This document shows positions 25,212 to 34,029 of a stretch of 64,000 nucleotides of DNA, in pieces. The notes below the pieces were generated by a model. The model saw only the letters and a program-made list of their open reading frames with translations, was not told the DNA's origin and did not search any database. The stretch comes from Rugosimonospora acidiphila (GTDB lineage: Bacteria; Actinomycetota; Actinomycetes; Mycobacteriales; Micromonosporaceae), in the NCBI RefSeq assembly GCF_039543385.1, contig NZ_BAABJQ010000015.1, positions 62,001 to 126,000 on the forward strand, written 5' to 3'. Numbering within the stretch: position 1 is the first letter of the stretch; each line of letters begins with the position of its first letter. A program made the translations under genes and the position numbers.

Positions 25212-26435
25212 TCAGTCGCGGCAACTCCACACCACCGGAGTGCCGACCTCCGTTCCGTGGACGTAGAAGTAACCCGCCACCGCGGAATTGTCGTCGTTGA
25301 CCGACATCGCGACGGCCGTACCCTTGGTCGCCGCCGGTAGCGAGATGACCCGGCCGCCGTCGGCGAGGTCCGCCTCATGCCCCTTGCCGTCGGGGCCGAC
25401 CACCTGTGCCACGGCCACACCCTTGGCATTGATCTGAGCGAACACCGCCATCCCGGGGTACGCCGTGACCGCCCCGGTCAGCAGGTTCCACCGCACCGCT
25501 GTCTGATCGCCGGCCGGTTCCTTCCGGGCGTAGCCGGCCACCCAGCTACCGTTGATGGCGGTCGATGCATCACCGCCGGGGTACCCGGCCGGGGCCGGCA
25601 GCATGCGCGCGTTCCCCCGCTCGTCCCACGTGTACACGACGTTGCCGCCCACCCTGGACACATCTCCTACGATGGTGCCGTCGTCCGCGATGCCCCGCAG
25701 CAACACAGAGTCCAGCGACCCCGGAACGGCCAGCACCCGCGCCGGCCCTCCGGCCTTCCACACCACCGGCACGGTCAATGGGCTGTTCTTCCCCGAGACG
25801 TAGCCGACCACGTCGCCACCGTCGTTGAGCCCGGAGACGAAGGCCGACGTGTACCCGGCGGGCGGGGCCAGGGCGGAGACCTTCCCGTTCTGGAAGATCC
25901 AGGCGGAGCCGCTCAGCGGTATGGGCAGGCTGGTGTTGGTGCCGGTGTTTTCTCCGACCACGACACCGTGGGAGTTCACCGCGACCGCGCTGCCGCTCGC
26001 CCCGGCGATCAGGCGTGGCACGCCACGGTCCCACAAGATCGGATGAGCCGGCAGTCTCCCGCCGCTCGCATCCGGCTCGGTGGTGTCGCCGACGACGTAC
26101 CGGCCGGTCGGATCCGCCGCGTTCACCAGCACCGAACGCACCCCCGTGGGCAGCGGCAGCTTCCTCGCGGGGCAGGAGGCCAGCCGGCCCGGGTCCCCGG
26201 CCGGCAGCGCTCCCAGCGCCGTGTCGTTCCCGCCGCCCAGGCCGGGCAGGGCGCCGTGCCCGGCGACGCCTATGCCGAGGGCCACGACGAGCGCCGAGGA
26301 AGCCAGCGCGGCCACCCTGCGGCGGCGCAGGCGACCCGCCCGCTGCCGCACCTCGGCGTAGCCCGCGGTCGGTACCGCCTCCTCCGCCAGCGTCGCGAGC
26401 CGGCCCCGCAGCTCGGACATGTCATCGACAGTCAT
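25212..26435 (-). CDS. Membrane-anchored HAF-repeat (beta-propeller-like) protein, sigma factor partner
   Basis: The 407-residue protein has a cytosolic N-terminus (about 1-37, MTVDDMSELRGRLA, then a run of Arg), one membrane helix (about 38-60) and an extracytoplasmic domain of repeats such as GRYVVGDTTEPD, GVVVGENTG, GDVVGYVSG and GTIVGDVS, which are HAF/WD-like propeller strands. It overlaps the sigma factor stop (TGATG), so it is likely co-translated and may act as anti-sigma or sensor. No zinc anti-sigma motif (HxxxCxxC) is present, so an anti-sigma role is inferred from position alone. GGGGAGG lies upstream of ATG 26435. Confidence 0.75.
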   Translation of the reverse strand: MTVDDMSELRGRLATLAEEAVPTAGYAEVRQRAGRLRRRRVAALASSALVVALGIGVAGHGALPGLGGGNDTALGALPAGDPGRLASCPARKLPLPTGVRSVLVNAADPTGRYVVGDTTEPDASGGRLPAHPILWDRGVPRLIAGASGSAVAVNSHGVVVGENTGTNTSLPIPLSGSAWIFQNGKVSALAPPAGYTSAFVSGLNDGGDVVGYVSGKNSPLTVPVVWKAGGPARVLAVPGSLDSVLLRGIADDGTIVGDVSRVGGNVVYTWDERGNARMLPAPAGYPGGDASTAINGSWVAGYARKEPAGDQTAVRWNLLTGAVTAYPGMAVFAQINAKGVAVAQVVGPDGKGHEADLADGGRVISLPAATKGTAVAMSVNDDNSAVAGYFYVHGTEVGTPVVWSCRD

Positions 26436-26986
26436 CACGCCTCCCCGGCGTTCGTGGTCGCAGCGTTCGATAGTTCCCGGATGCCCGGTGGCCGATGAAT
26501 CTCGCGCAGGCGTTGCAGCCCGCGCGCGGTGAGGCTCTTGACGTTGCCGACCGAACAGCCCAGCACCTCGGCGGCCTGGGCCTCGGAAAGGTCCTCGTAG
26601 TAGCGCAGCACCACCGCGGCCCGCTGCCGGGCGGGCAGGCCGGCCAGTGCCCGGCGCAGCGCGTCACGCTCGTCCAGCCGGCCGAACTCGTCCCAGGAGT
26701 CCGCGTGGTCGACGTCGTGCGTGGGCGTCTCCGACCACCAACGCCGCCGGCGCTTCGCGATCACCGTATTGATCAGTGCTCGCCGGACGTAGCGGTCGAC
26801 GCCGTCCGAGCGCGTCAGCCGCGGCCAGGCCAGGGCCGTCTTGGCCAGAGTCACCTGGACCGCGTCCTCGGCATGGCCGGCGTCCCCGCACAGCAGGTAC
26901 GCCAGCCGTAGCAGGCGGGTGTAGCTGCCGCGTACGAACGCCTCGAACTCGTCTTCCAACGCGCGATCCACTCCGGCTCCATCCAA
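26435..26986 (-). CDS. SigE-type ECF sigma factor
   Basis: The 183-residue RNA polymerase sigma factor has region 2 (FVRGSYTRLLRLAYLLCGDAG, with AEDAVQVTLAKTALAWPRL) and region 4 (LPARQRAAVVLRYYEDLS, then HTH EVLGCSVGNVKSLTARGLQRL). This pattern is the SigE-type group frequent in actinomycetes. The start could be ATG 26986 or GTG 26971; the latter has GGAG before it. Promoter specificity cannot be read here. The next gene overlaps its stop and encodes a membrane propeller protein that may hold it inactive. Confidence 0.9.
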   Translation of the reverse strand: MDGAGVDRALEDEFEAFVRGSYTRLLRLAYLLCGDAGHAEDAVQVTLAKTALAWPRLTRSDGVDRYVRRALINTVIAKRRRRWWSETPTHDVDHADSWDEFGRLDERDALRRALAGLPARQRAAVVLRYYEDLSEAQAAEVLGCSVGNVKSLTARGLQRLREIHRPPGIRELSNAATTNAGEA

Positions 26987-27213
26987 CGGCGGTCAGGCGA
27001 CCCATACTTACGCCGCGGCCACCGGGAAAGGTTGCCTCCTTGAGCGAGGGACTTTCCCCGGGATGGGCCGGCGGTCGTCGCGGCGGGCAGATCGGAGCGA
27101 CCATCGCGTCAACGCGTCGTAAACCCCCCGGCCACCTGACGGCCCTCGACAGCCGGGCGGGAGCCACTTACGATCAAGCTAATTGATTCACATGGATGAC
27201 GAGGAGCTACCCG

Positions 27214-27861
27214 ATGTCCCCTCTCACCCGCCGTACCCTCCTGCTCGGCGCCGCCCTCGGTGGCGCGCTGACCGTACCGGCGCTGGCCCGCACCAGCGGC
27301 GCATCGGCGCACGTCGACCAGCCGCTCATCGCCGGGGGCGGTGAATGGGGAGCGCGGCCACCGTCCGGGCCGCTCACCATCGTGCAGCACCGGCCCAACA
27401 AGATCATCGTCCATCACACCGCGATGGCCAACTCCACGGACTACTCCCAGGCGCACGCGTTCCAGAATTCGCGCGACATCCAGAACCTGCACATGGACAC
27501 CAACGGCTGGATCGACACCGGGCAACACTTCACCAACAGCCGGGGTGGCTGGGTCACCGAGGGGCGCAACGGGAGCCTGTACGCGCTGCTGCACGGGCAG
27601 ACCATGGTCGAGGGCGCGCACTGCGTCGGCCAGAACGACCAGGCCATCGGCATCGAGAACGAGGGCACCTACCTGACCCAGCAGCCACCACAGGCGCTGT
27701 GGGACAGCCTGATCACCGCGTGCGCGTTCATCTGCCAGCAGTACGCGATCCCGGCGACCGAGATCTACGGGCACAACGACTTCAATGCCACGCAGTGCCC
27801 CGGCCTGCTCCACGACCGCCTGCCGGAGCTGCGCGCCTCGGTCGCCGACGCGATCGCCTGA
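27214..27861 (+). CDS. Tat-exported N-acetylmuramoyl-L-alanine amidase (amidase_2/PGRP type)
   Basis: A 215-residue zinc amidase that cleaves the muramyl-peptide bond of peptidoglycan. The N-terminus has a twin-arginine signal (LTRRTLLLGAALGGAL) and probable cleavage near ARTSGASA. The catalytic domain has the zinc ligands at H67/H68 (IIVHHTA), H187 (IYGHNDF) and C195 (TQCPG), with the H187-C195 spacing of this family. H136 and the AIGIENEG strand complete the pocket. ATG 27214 was chosen for GAGGAG seven bases upstream. No cell-wall-binding repeats follow, so it is a single-domain enzyme. Confidence 0.93.
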   Translation: MSPLTRRTLLLGAALGGALTVPALARTSGASAHVDQPLIAGGGEWGARPPSGPLTIVQHRPNKIIVHHTAMANSTDYSQAHAFQNSRDIQNLHMDTNGWIDTGQHFTNSRGGWVTEGRNGSLYALLHGQTMVEGAHCVGQNDQAIGIENEGTYLTQQPPQALWDSLITACAFICQQYAIPATEIYGHNDFNATQCPGLLHDRLPELRASVADAIA

Positions 27862-27881
27862 CCGCTCGACGCGGCACCCGT

Positions 27882-27917
27882 ACCGCGGTCCCGCCCACGC
27901 GGCGGCGGGATCGCGGT
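27882..27917. terminator. Hairpin between amidase and MarR gene
   Basis: Inverted repeat ACCGCGGTCCCGCC (27882-27895) and GGCGGGATCGCGGT (27904-27917), 13 of 14 bases paired, loop 8 nt. It lies between converging stop codons. Confidence 0.7.
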
Positions 27918-27921
27918 CGCG

Positions 27922-28431
27922 TCAGCCGGCGGGGTCCGGCGGTACGTCACCCAGTGCGGTCAGCAGCTTGCGCAGCAGGTTCGCGACCCGCTCCCGTTCG
28001 CTCGGGCTGAGCGAGTCGATCAGCCGGGCCTCGTTGGCGACGTGATCGCCCATGGCCTCGTCGACCAGATCGTGGCCCCGGTCGGTCAGGCCGATCAGCA
28101 CGCTGCGCCGGTTGCCGGGGTCGGTCTCGCGGGTGACCAGACGGCGAGCCACCAGGCGATCGATCCGGTTGGTGATGGCCCCCGACGTGATCATCGAGGT
28201 CGCCGCCAGCTCGCCCGCGGTCAGCCGGTACGGCGCGCCGGAGCGCAGCAGCGTGGCGAGGATGTCGAACTCCCACAACTGCAGCCCACGCGCCGCGAAG
28301 TGCTCGGCGAGCCCGCGCTCCAGCAACCGGGATGCCCGCTGGACGCGGCCGACCACACCCATCGGGCTCGCATCGAGGTCCGGCCGCTCCGCCCGCCACT
28401 GCTCCAGCACCCGGTCCATGCTGTCGGCCAT
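27922..28431 (-). CDS. MarR-family transcriptional regulator
   Basis: The 169-residue protein has the MarR winged helix: LQLWEFDILATLLRSG, then HTH ELAATSMITSGAITNRIDRL, and wing DPGNRRSVLIGLTDRG. It starts at ATG 28431, where GAGGAG precedes at four bases; ATG 28461 is a less likely start with no site. It is divergent from the EamA transporter and NmrA-like genes, and two inverted copies of a 17-bp site lie between. The likely role is repressing this divergon and responding to a small aromatic or electrophilic ligand. Confidence 0.92.
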   Translation of the reverse strand: MADSMDRVLEQWRAERPDLDASPMGVVGRVQRASRLLERGLAEHFAARGLQLWEFDILATLLRSGAPYRLTAGELAATSMITSGAITNRIDRLVARRLVTRETDPGNRRSVLIGLTDRGHDLVDEAMGDHVANEARLIDSLSPSERERVANLLRKLLTALGDVPPDPAG

Positions 28432-28444
28432 GTCACTCCTCAAC

Positions 28445-28506
28445 GTTGAAATGTTTGACATAAAGGTACCAGTCGTGGTGCTCTATTCAACGTCAAACAG
28501 TTCAAC
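28445..28506. promoter_or_regulatory. Paired MarR-type operator sites in divergent promoter
   Basis: Two 17-bp sites in inverted orientation: GTTGAAATGTTTGACAT (28445-28461) and ACGTCAAACAGTTCAAC (28490-28506); 15 of 17 positions match after reverse complementing. The centres are 45 bp apart, and TTGACA (28455-28460) is inside the first copy. This pattern suits a dimer bound at each of the two divergent promoters. Confidence 0.75.
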
Positions 28507-28521
28507 ATTGAGAGGTGAAGT

Positions 28522-29454
28522 GTGCTCGACGTCCCCTCCCCGCCGGCCGCCCCACCCCGCGCCCGCGGGCCGGCCGGCACCTGGGCGACCACCGGCCTCG
28601 CCGCGATCGCGCCGGTGACCTGGGGAACCACCTACCTGGTCACGACGCAGTGGCTGCCACCCGACCGGCCGCTGCTGTCCGGCGTGCTCCGCGCGCTCCC
28701 GGCGGGCCTGATCGCGCTGGCGATCGGCCGGCGGCTCCCGCACGGCGTCTGGTGGTGGCGCGCGGTCGTGCTGGGCACGCTCAACATCGGTGCGTTCTTC
28801 GTGCTCCTGTTCATCGCGGCCTACCGGCTCCCCGGCGGCGTCGCCGCCACGCTCTCCGCCGTACAGCCGCTCGTCGTCGCGGGCCTCGCGCTGCCGTTGC
28901 TCAGGGAGAGCCCGAGCCCGTGGCGCCTCGGCTGGGGCGTGGTGGGTGTGGTCGGGGTGGCGATGATGGTGCTGCGCGGGCGGTTGGGCTTCGACCTCGC
29001 CGGGCTGCTCGCCGGCCTGGCCGCGACGACGGTGATGGCGGCCGGGACCGTGCTCGCCAAGCGGTGGGGGCGCCCGCCCGGCGTGGGCGCGCTGGCCTTC
29101 GCCGGCTGGCAACTCACCGCGGGTGGGTTGCTGATCGTCCCGTTCGCCCTGGCCGTCGAGGGCGTACCGCCCGCGCTGGACGCACCCGCGCTCGCCGGGT
29201 ACGCCTGGCTGTCGCTGGTCGGCACGGGCCTGGCGTACACCCTGTGGTTCACCGGGCTGGGGCGCCTGCCGGTCACCGCCATGTCATTTCTCCCGCTGCT
29301 GTCGCCCGCCGTCGCGGCGGTCCTGGGTTGGGCCCTGCTCGGGCAGTCACTCACCCCCGGCCAACTGGTCGGATTCGGCCTCGCCCTGATCGCCATCGGC
29401 ACCGCCCAACTGAACCCGCACCTCCGAACCAACCGAACCGAGAGGAAGAGCTGA
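28522..29454 (+). CDS. EamA/DMT-family transporter
   Basis: A 310-residue drug/metabolite exporter of the EamA (RhaT/YdcZ-like) family with about ten membrane helices in two repeated halves, each opening with a PVTWGTTYL- or LVGTGLAYTLWF-type helix. Substrate is unknown; in DMT proteins it is often an amino acid, purine or drug. The GTG start follows AGAGGTGAAG. It is the first gene of an operon with an NmrA-like gene five bases after its stop, and is probably repressed by the divergent MarR regulator. Confidence 0.9.
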   Translation: MLDVPSPPAAPPRARGPAGTWATTGLAAIAPVTWGTTYLVTTQWLPPDRPLLSGVLRALPAGLIALAIGRRLPHGVWWWRAVVLGTLNIGAFFVLLFIAAYRLPGGVAATLSAVQPLVVAGLALPLLRESPSPWRLGWGVVGVVGVAMMVLRGRLGFDLAGLLAGLAATTVMAAGTVLAKRWGRPPGVGALAFAGWQLTAGGLLIVPFALAVEGVPPALDAPALAGYAWLSLVGTGLAYTLWFTGLGRLPVTAMSFLPLLSPAVAAVLGWALLGQSLTPGQLVGFGLALIAIGTAQLNPHLRTNRTERKS

Positions 29455-29459
29455 CCATC

Positions 29460-30104
29460 ATGCGCATAGCGGTCTTCGGAGCCGCCGGAAACACCGGAAG
29501 CCGGATCGTCGCCGAGGCCCTGAGCCGCGGCCACGATGTCACGGCGGTCGTGCGGAGCCCGGCCCGGTTGGCGGAGCTACCCCCGGGTGCGTCCGGCCGC
29601 GTCGGCGACGCCGCCGGCGTCGAGGAGGTGATGGCGGTGAGCGCGAACGCCGACGTCGTGGTCACCGCCACCCGTCCGCCCGCCGGCCACGAGGGCGAGC
29701 TTGTCACCGTCGCCAAGTCGCTGCTCGCCGGGCTCGCCGGCACCCGGGTGCGGCTGCTGGTGGTCGGTGGCGCGGGCAGCCTCACCGTGCCGGGCTCGGG
29801 CGGCACCCTCGTGGTCGACGATCCGCGGTACGTACCGCCGGAATGGCGGGCGATAGCCCTCGCCTGTAACGATCAGCTCGCGACGTACCGCGGAAACACC
29901 GAGGTGGACTGGGCGTACCTCAGCCCGCCCGCGATCCTCGAACCGGGACGGCGCACCGGCCGCTACCGGTCGGGCACCGACGAACTGCTGACCGACCCCG
30001 ACGGCCACTCGGCGATCTCCTGCGAGGATCTGGCGGTGGCGCTGCTCGACGAGACCGAACGACCCCACCACCGCCGTACCCGGTTCACCGTGGCGCGCCG
30101 CTGA
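29460..30104 (+). CDS. NAD(P)-binding NmrA/SDR-like protein
   Basis: The 214-residue protein has an N-terminal Rossmann motif (FGAAGNTGSRIVAEAL) and the atypical-SDR organisation of NmrA-like and flavin-reductase-B-like proteins (LLVVGGAGSL, then DWAYLSPPAILEPG). It lacks a YxxxK. It may act as a redox sensor or as an NADPH oxidoreductase. ATG 29460 lies five bases after the transporter stop, with AGAGGAAG as Shine-Dalgarno inside the preceding gene. Members beside MarR regulators often respond to electrophiles, which fits here but is not shown. Confidence 0.85.
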   Translation: MRIAVFGAAGNTGSRIVAEALSRGHDVTAVVRSPARLAELPPGASGRVGDAAGVEEVMAVSANADVVVTATRPPAGHEGELVTVAKSLLAGLAGTRVRLLVVGGAGSLTVPGSGGTLVVDDPRYVPPEWRAIALACNDQLATYRGNTEVDWAYLSPPAILEPGRRTGRYRSGTDELLTDPDGHSAISCEDLAVALLDETERPHHRRTRFTVARR

Positions 30105-30194
30105 ACCGGGCGGCGATCCGAAGGTGGCCTCCGTGGACGCCCGCACCGGCGCGGCGAGCGGGCGGTCGCCGGCGGGTAGCGACCGTCACCCGAA

Positions 30195-30230
30195 CGGTGA
30201 GGGCCCGGCCGTGCGGCCGGACCCTCACCG
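30195..30230. terminator. Strong hairpin after EamA-NmrA operon
   Basis: Inverted repeat CGGTGAGGGcCCGGCCG-TG-CGGCCGGaCCCTCACCG (two stems with one mismatch pair), 91 bp after the NmrA-like stop. It can terminate the operon before the desaturase. Confidence 0.8.
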
Positions 30231-30445
30231 TGATCCCTGACCAGTGCCGTGAGCCGGTTGTCGCGAGGATCGGCGCCACGCGGGGGCGGCGGCGACGCAC
30301 GGAGGGTTCACTGTCCGGTGGGCCACGGTTCGTCGATTCGCCGGTCGCCCGCCCCGGCGCCGGGTTAGATTCCGCAGAGGCGCGCCACACGGGTACCCAA
30401 CGCGACCGGCGAACACTCCATCCTCGAACCGATCGGACACCTGTC

Positions 30446-31411
30446 ATGGTCAGTGCGCTCGGGAAGTCCGCACCATCCGCAGAGCAGCCGCAACACCGAG
30501 CCCTGCTGGCGGGCACGCGCCCCCTGACGGCACACATCGCCGTCTATCTGTTCGTCACCGTACCGTTGCTGGCTCTCATCGTTGCCGTGCCGCTGACCTG
30601 GGGCCACAGCCTGACCTGGCTGGACGTGATCCTCGCCGTCGCCTGGTACACGGTGACCTGTCTCGGCGTCACCGTCGGGTTCCACCGGTACTTCACCCAC
30701 CGCTCGTTCAAGGCGACCCGTCCCCTGCGCGTCGCGCTGGCGGTGGCCGGGAGCATGGCCGTGCAGGGGCCGATCCTGCACTGGGTGGCCGACCACCGGC
30801 GCCACCACGCGTTCTCCGACCGGGACGGCGACCCGCACTCGCCATGGGCGTACGGCACCTCGCCGGCCGCGCTGGCCCGGGGGTTCTGGCACGCGCACCT
30901 CGGCTGGATCCTCGACCGCAACGTCACCAACCAGCACCGGTTCGCCCCCGATCTGCTGGCCGACCGCGACCTGCGGCGGGTGGACAGACTGTTCTGGCTG
31001 TGGACGGTCATCACCCTGGCCGGGCCGGCGCTGATCGGCGGCCTCGTCACCTGGTCCTGGTGGGGCGCCCTGACCGCGTTCGTGTGGGCCGGGCTGCTGC
31101 GGGTGGTGTTGCTGCACCACATCGCCTGGTCGGTCAACTCGGTGTGCCACCTGATCGGCGACCGGCCGTTCGCGTCCCGCGACAAGTCGGGCAACGTCTG
31201 GCCGCTGGCCATCCTGAGTATGGGCGAGTCCTGGCACAACCTGCACCACGCCGACCCGACCTGCGCCCGGCACGGCGTACGGCCCGGTCAGATCGACATC
31301 TCGGCGCGGCTGATCTGGATTTTCGAGCGGCTCGGCTGGGCCACCGACGTGCGGTGGCCGACCCCCGACCGGTTGGATCGCCTGAGCGCGGCGGCCGGGC
31401 CCGAAAGCTGA
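30446..31411 (+). CDS. Acyl-CoA/acyl-lipid delta-9-type fatty acid desaturase
   Basis: A 321-residue membrane diiron desaturase that introduces a double bond in a fatty acyl chain. The three histidine boxes are HRYFTH (H80-H85), HRRHH (H117-H121) and HNLHH (H264-H268), in the order of the SCD/DesC family, with four membrane helices (about 37-60, 62-80, 180-200, 205-225). ATG 30446 is chosen; the frame opens far upstream but no good signal precedes it. A GTG three bases upstream is possible. Electron donor genes are not adjacent. Confidence 0.93.
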   Translation: MVSALGKSAPSAEQPQHRALLAGTRPLTAHIAVYLFVTVPLLALIVAVPLTWGHSLTWLDVILAVAWYTVTCLGVTVGFHRYFTHRSFKATRPLRVALAVAGSMAVQGPILHWVADHRRHHAFSDRDGDPHSPWAYGTSPAALARGFWHAHLGWILDRNVTNQHRFAPDLLADRDLRRVDRLFWLWTVITLAGPALIGGLVTWSWWGALTAFVWAGLLRVVLLHHIAWSVNSVCHLIGDRPFASRDKSGNVWPLAILSMGESWHNLHHADPTCARHGVRPGQIDISARLIWIFERLGWATDVRWPTPDRLDRLSAAAGPES

Positions 31412-31436
31412 CCGTGCCCGGTGGCCGTGCGGCCGA

Positions 31437-31442
31437 TAGAGT
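31437..31442 (+). promoter_or_regulatory. -10 element for a leaderless amidase transcript
   Basis: TAGAGT lies six bases before the GTG 31449 start, so the expected transcript begins at or within a base of the start codon. No Shine-Dalgarno is present. Confidence 0.5.
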
Positions 31443-31448
31443 CGGCGG

Positions 31449-32891
31449 GTGCCGGAGCGCGAGGGTAGCGGCCAGTTCGGTGACCTGCTCGAGCTGAGCG
31501 TGTCCGAGGCGTCGTCGCTGATGCGGGCGGGTGAGCTGGCCGCGTCGGAGTACGCGGAGGCGCTGATCCGGCAGTGCGAGCGGCGCGCCCGGCTGAACGC
31601 GTTCATCGGCTTCGACCCGGAGGCCGTCCGGCGCGCGGCGCACCAGGCGGACCGCGACCGGTCCACCGGTGCCCGGCTGGGCCCGCTGCACGGGATACCC
31701 GTCGCCGTGAAGGACAACATCAATACCACCGCACTGCCGACCACGGGCGGCACCGCCGCGCTGTCGGGCAACCGCCCCACCACCAACGCGGTGGTCGTGG
31801 ATCGCCTCACCGGGGCCGGTGCGCTGCTACTGGGCAAGACCAACCTGCATGAGCTCGGGCGCGGGTGGACGAGCGTCAACGCCACCTTCGGCCCGGTGCG
31901 CAACCCGCATCGGGAGGACCGGATAGCGGGAGGAAGCAGCGGCGGCAGCGCCTGTGCGGTCGCCGCGCGCATGGCGCCGGCCGCCATCGGTACGGACACC
32001 GAGGGCTCGGTCCGGATTCCGGCGGCGCTCTGCGGCATCGTGGGACTGCGGCCGACCACCGGGCGGTACCCGACGGACGGGGTCATCCCGATCGCGGCCC
32101 GCCTCGACACCGTCGGACCGTTCGCCCGATGCGTCGCCGACCTCGCCCTGCTCGACTCGGTGCTCGCTTGCACCCCACTCGCGGCGGCGCGACCGGACCT
32201 GCGGGGCGTACGCATCGGAGTACCCCGGGCGTACTACCTCGACGGCCTGGACGGTGAGGTCGAGGCAATCTTCGAGCAGGCCCTGCTGTGCCTCGCCGAG
32301 CACGGCGCCGACCTGGTCCGGGCGGACCTTACCGGCCTCGACACCCTGGTCACCGGCGTCGCCTCGGCGCTGATCCGGTACGAGTTCGCGCGGCTGCTTC
32401 CGGAGTACCTCGCCGCGCACGCACCACGAGTGTCCATGGTGGACCTGGCCGAGGCAGCCGGCCCGAACGTGGCGCCCTTGTTCGCGCCCCCGCCGCCCGA
32501 GGCGGCCGACCGTCACCGCGACGCGCTCGACGCGCAGCGCCGGGTACGCGCCGGCTTCCGGTCCTACCGGCGCGAGTACGCCCTGGACCTGATAATCCAC
32601 CCGGTGGTGCCGATGCCCGCCCCACCGATCGGCGCCGGCCCGGGCTGGCCGCCGCCCGGGGTCACCGTCATGGGTCGGGAGGTGCCGGAGCACGTCGCCT
32701 ACGGCCGCAACGTCACCCCGGCCAGCGTCGCCGGGCTGCCCGGACTGGTCCTGCCGGCGGGCGTCACGTCGGAAGGTCTGCCGGTCGGGGTCGAGTTCAA
32801 CGCCGCGCCCGGCCACGACGGGTACCTGATCGGCGCCGGCTCCGCGATCGAGTCGGCCCTGCGACCGGTGGTACCGCGACGGGTCGCCTGA
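31449..32891 (+). CDS. Amidase (amidase-signature family)
   Basis: A 480-residue Ser/cis-Ser/Lys amidohydrolase of the indoleacetamide/mandelamide-hydrolase type. The triad is K88 (VAVKDN), S163 (AGGSSGGS) and S187 (GTDTEGSVRIPA), in which Glu replaces the usual first Gly of TGGS. The C-terminal helical region completes the fold. Substrate is unknown. No GatCB partner is adjacent, so it is not the GatA subunit. GTG 31449 with TAGAGT upstream suggests a leaderless gene. It converges with the FKBP gene. Confidence 0.9.
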   Translation: MPEREGSGQFGDLLELSVSEASSLMRAGELAASEYAEALIRQCERRARLNAFIGFDPEAVRRAAHQADRDRSTGARLGPLHGIPVAVKDNINTTALPTTGGTAALSGNRPTTNAVVVDRLTGAGALLLGKTNLHELGRGWTSVNATFGPVRNPHREDRIAGGSSGGSACAVAARMAPAAIGTDTEGSVRIPAALCGIVGLRPTTGRYPTDGVIPIAARLDTVGPFARCVADLALLDSVLACTPLAAARPDLRGVRIGVPRAYYLDGLDGEVEAIFEQALLCLAEHGADLVRADLTGLDTLVTGVASALIRYEFARLLPEYLAAHAPRVSMVDLAEAAGPNVAPLFAPPPPEAADRHRDALDAQRRVRAGFRSYRREYALDLIIHPVVPMPAPPIGAGPGWPPPGVTVMGREVPEHVAYGRNVTPASVAGLPGLVLPAGVTSEGLPVGVEFNAAPGHDGYLIGAGSAIESALRPVVPRRVA

Positions 32892-32926
32892 CGGCGTCGC
32901 CGCGGGACCTACCGTGCGATCGCGCC

Positions 32927-32992
32927 GGCCGTGCGACCCCGCAGCCCCGGCTGCGGGGTCGCACGGCCGCCGGCGGCGGAACCCGCCGCCGG
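32927..32992. terminator. Double hairpin between convergent amidase and FKBP genes
   Basis: First hairpin: a 20-bp arm GGCCGTGCGACCCCGCAGCC (32927-32946) and its perfect complement (32949-32968). Second: CCGGCGGCGG-AAC-CCGCCGCCGG (32970-32992). This is a bidirectional transcription stop. Confidence 0.85.
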
Positions 32993-33004
32993 GGAGGTGC
33001 CGGG

Positions 33005-33859
33005 TCACTGGGCGGCGAGCACGTCCACGACGAAGCGCAGCGCACCGGTCGGCGCGCCGGCGGGCGGGGTGTCGCCGTAGGCCAGGCTCGCCGGGATGTC
33101 GAGCTGCACCCGGCTGCCCACCTTGACCCCGACCAGGCCCTGGTCCCAGCCGGGGATCACGGCGCCGACGCCGATCTGGAAGGTGGCCGTCTGTCCGTGG
33201 TCCCAGGACGCGTCGAACTCCTGCCCGTCCTTGTAGGTGACGCCGACGTAGTTCACCGTGATGTTCTGCCCCGACTTGACGGCATCGCCGGTGCCCTGGA
33301 TCAGCGTGGTGACGACGAGCTTGGTGACGTCGCCGGTGCCCGCGCTGACGGTCGGCTCCTTGGCCAGCGCGGGGTTGGCGCCGGGCGGCAGGGACGGCGT
33401 ACCCGCGGCGCCCGCGGGGTCGGTGGAGCCGTCGGCCGCGCCCTGGTCGTTGGCCCCGGCGGTCGCCGCGGCACCCGCCTGAGCGCTGGCGTCGGCGGAG
33501 CCGTTGCTGTTGTTCGAGCCGCCGAGCACCACGTACCCGATGACGATCAGGGCCATGACGACGACCCCGGCCAGTCCACCGGCGAGCGACTGCATCCGGC
33601 GACGCCGGGCGTCGGCCTCCTTGTTGGCGGACCTGACCAACTTCACCGCGTCGCGCCGGGCTCGATCGGACAGGACCTGGCGCTCGCCGTGGCCGGAACC
33701 CTCCGAATCCGCCTCCCCCGCCGGCTCGACCGTCACATCCGAGTCAGCGGGCTCAACCGACAGGCTCGACTCAGCGGTCTCAGCTGACTCAGTGGTCTCA
33801 TCGGTCTCAGCCGACTGCGCCGACGCCGCTTCCGGGTCTGGCGTTTGGTCGTCGCTCAC
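33005..33859 (-). CDS. Membrane-anchored FKBP-type peptidyl-prolyl cis-trans isomerase
   Basis: The 284-residue protein has an acidic, Ser/Thr/Glu-rich cytosolic N-terminus (about 1-75), one membrane helix (about 92-112), an Ala/Gly linker and a C-terminal FKBP domain (about 175-284) with GQNITVNYVGVTYKDGQEFD, VIPGWDQGLVGVKVGSR and IPASLAYGD. It catalyses proline isomerisation in secreted or membrane-exposed proteins. The GTG 33859 start is chosen for GGGAG nine bases upstream; the frame is open further to 34033 but without a signal. Confidence 0.92.
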   Translation of the reverse strand: MSDDQTPDPEAASAQSAETDETTESAETAESSLSVEPADSDVTVEPAGEADSEGSGHGERQVLSDRARRDAVKLVRSANKEADARRRRMQSLAGGLAGVVVMALIVIGYVVLGGSNNSNGSADASAQAGAAATAGANDQGAADGSTDPAGAAGTPSLPPGANPALAKEPTVSAGTGDVTKLVVTTLIQGTGDAVKSGQNITVNYVGVTYKDGQEFDASWDHGQTATFQIGVGAVIPGWDQGLVGVKVGSRVQLDIPASLAYGDTPPAGAPTGALRFVVDVLAAQ

Positions 33860-34029
33860 TTCGCATCGCTCCCTGCTGGCAAGGTCTGCTCGACGGTCCC
33901 TGCCCGTACCGAACGGACGGAGGCTCCGAACACGGTACCCGGTCGACCCCGGGCCGGCCGAGACCGGCCAACCCGTCGGGCGTACCCTCGCCGAATCGAG
34001 GCCATAGTCACATTCCGTAGACTCGGCTT

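Noticed and set aside
31449..32891. GatA subunit of the tRNA amidotransferase
   Set aside because: No gatB or gatC adjacent; sequence is closer to indoleacetamide/mandelamide hydrolases.
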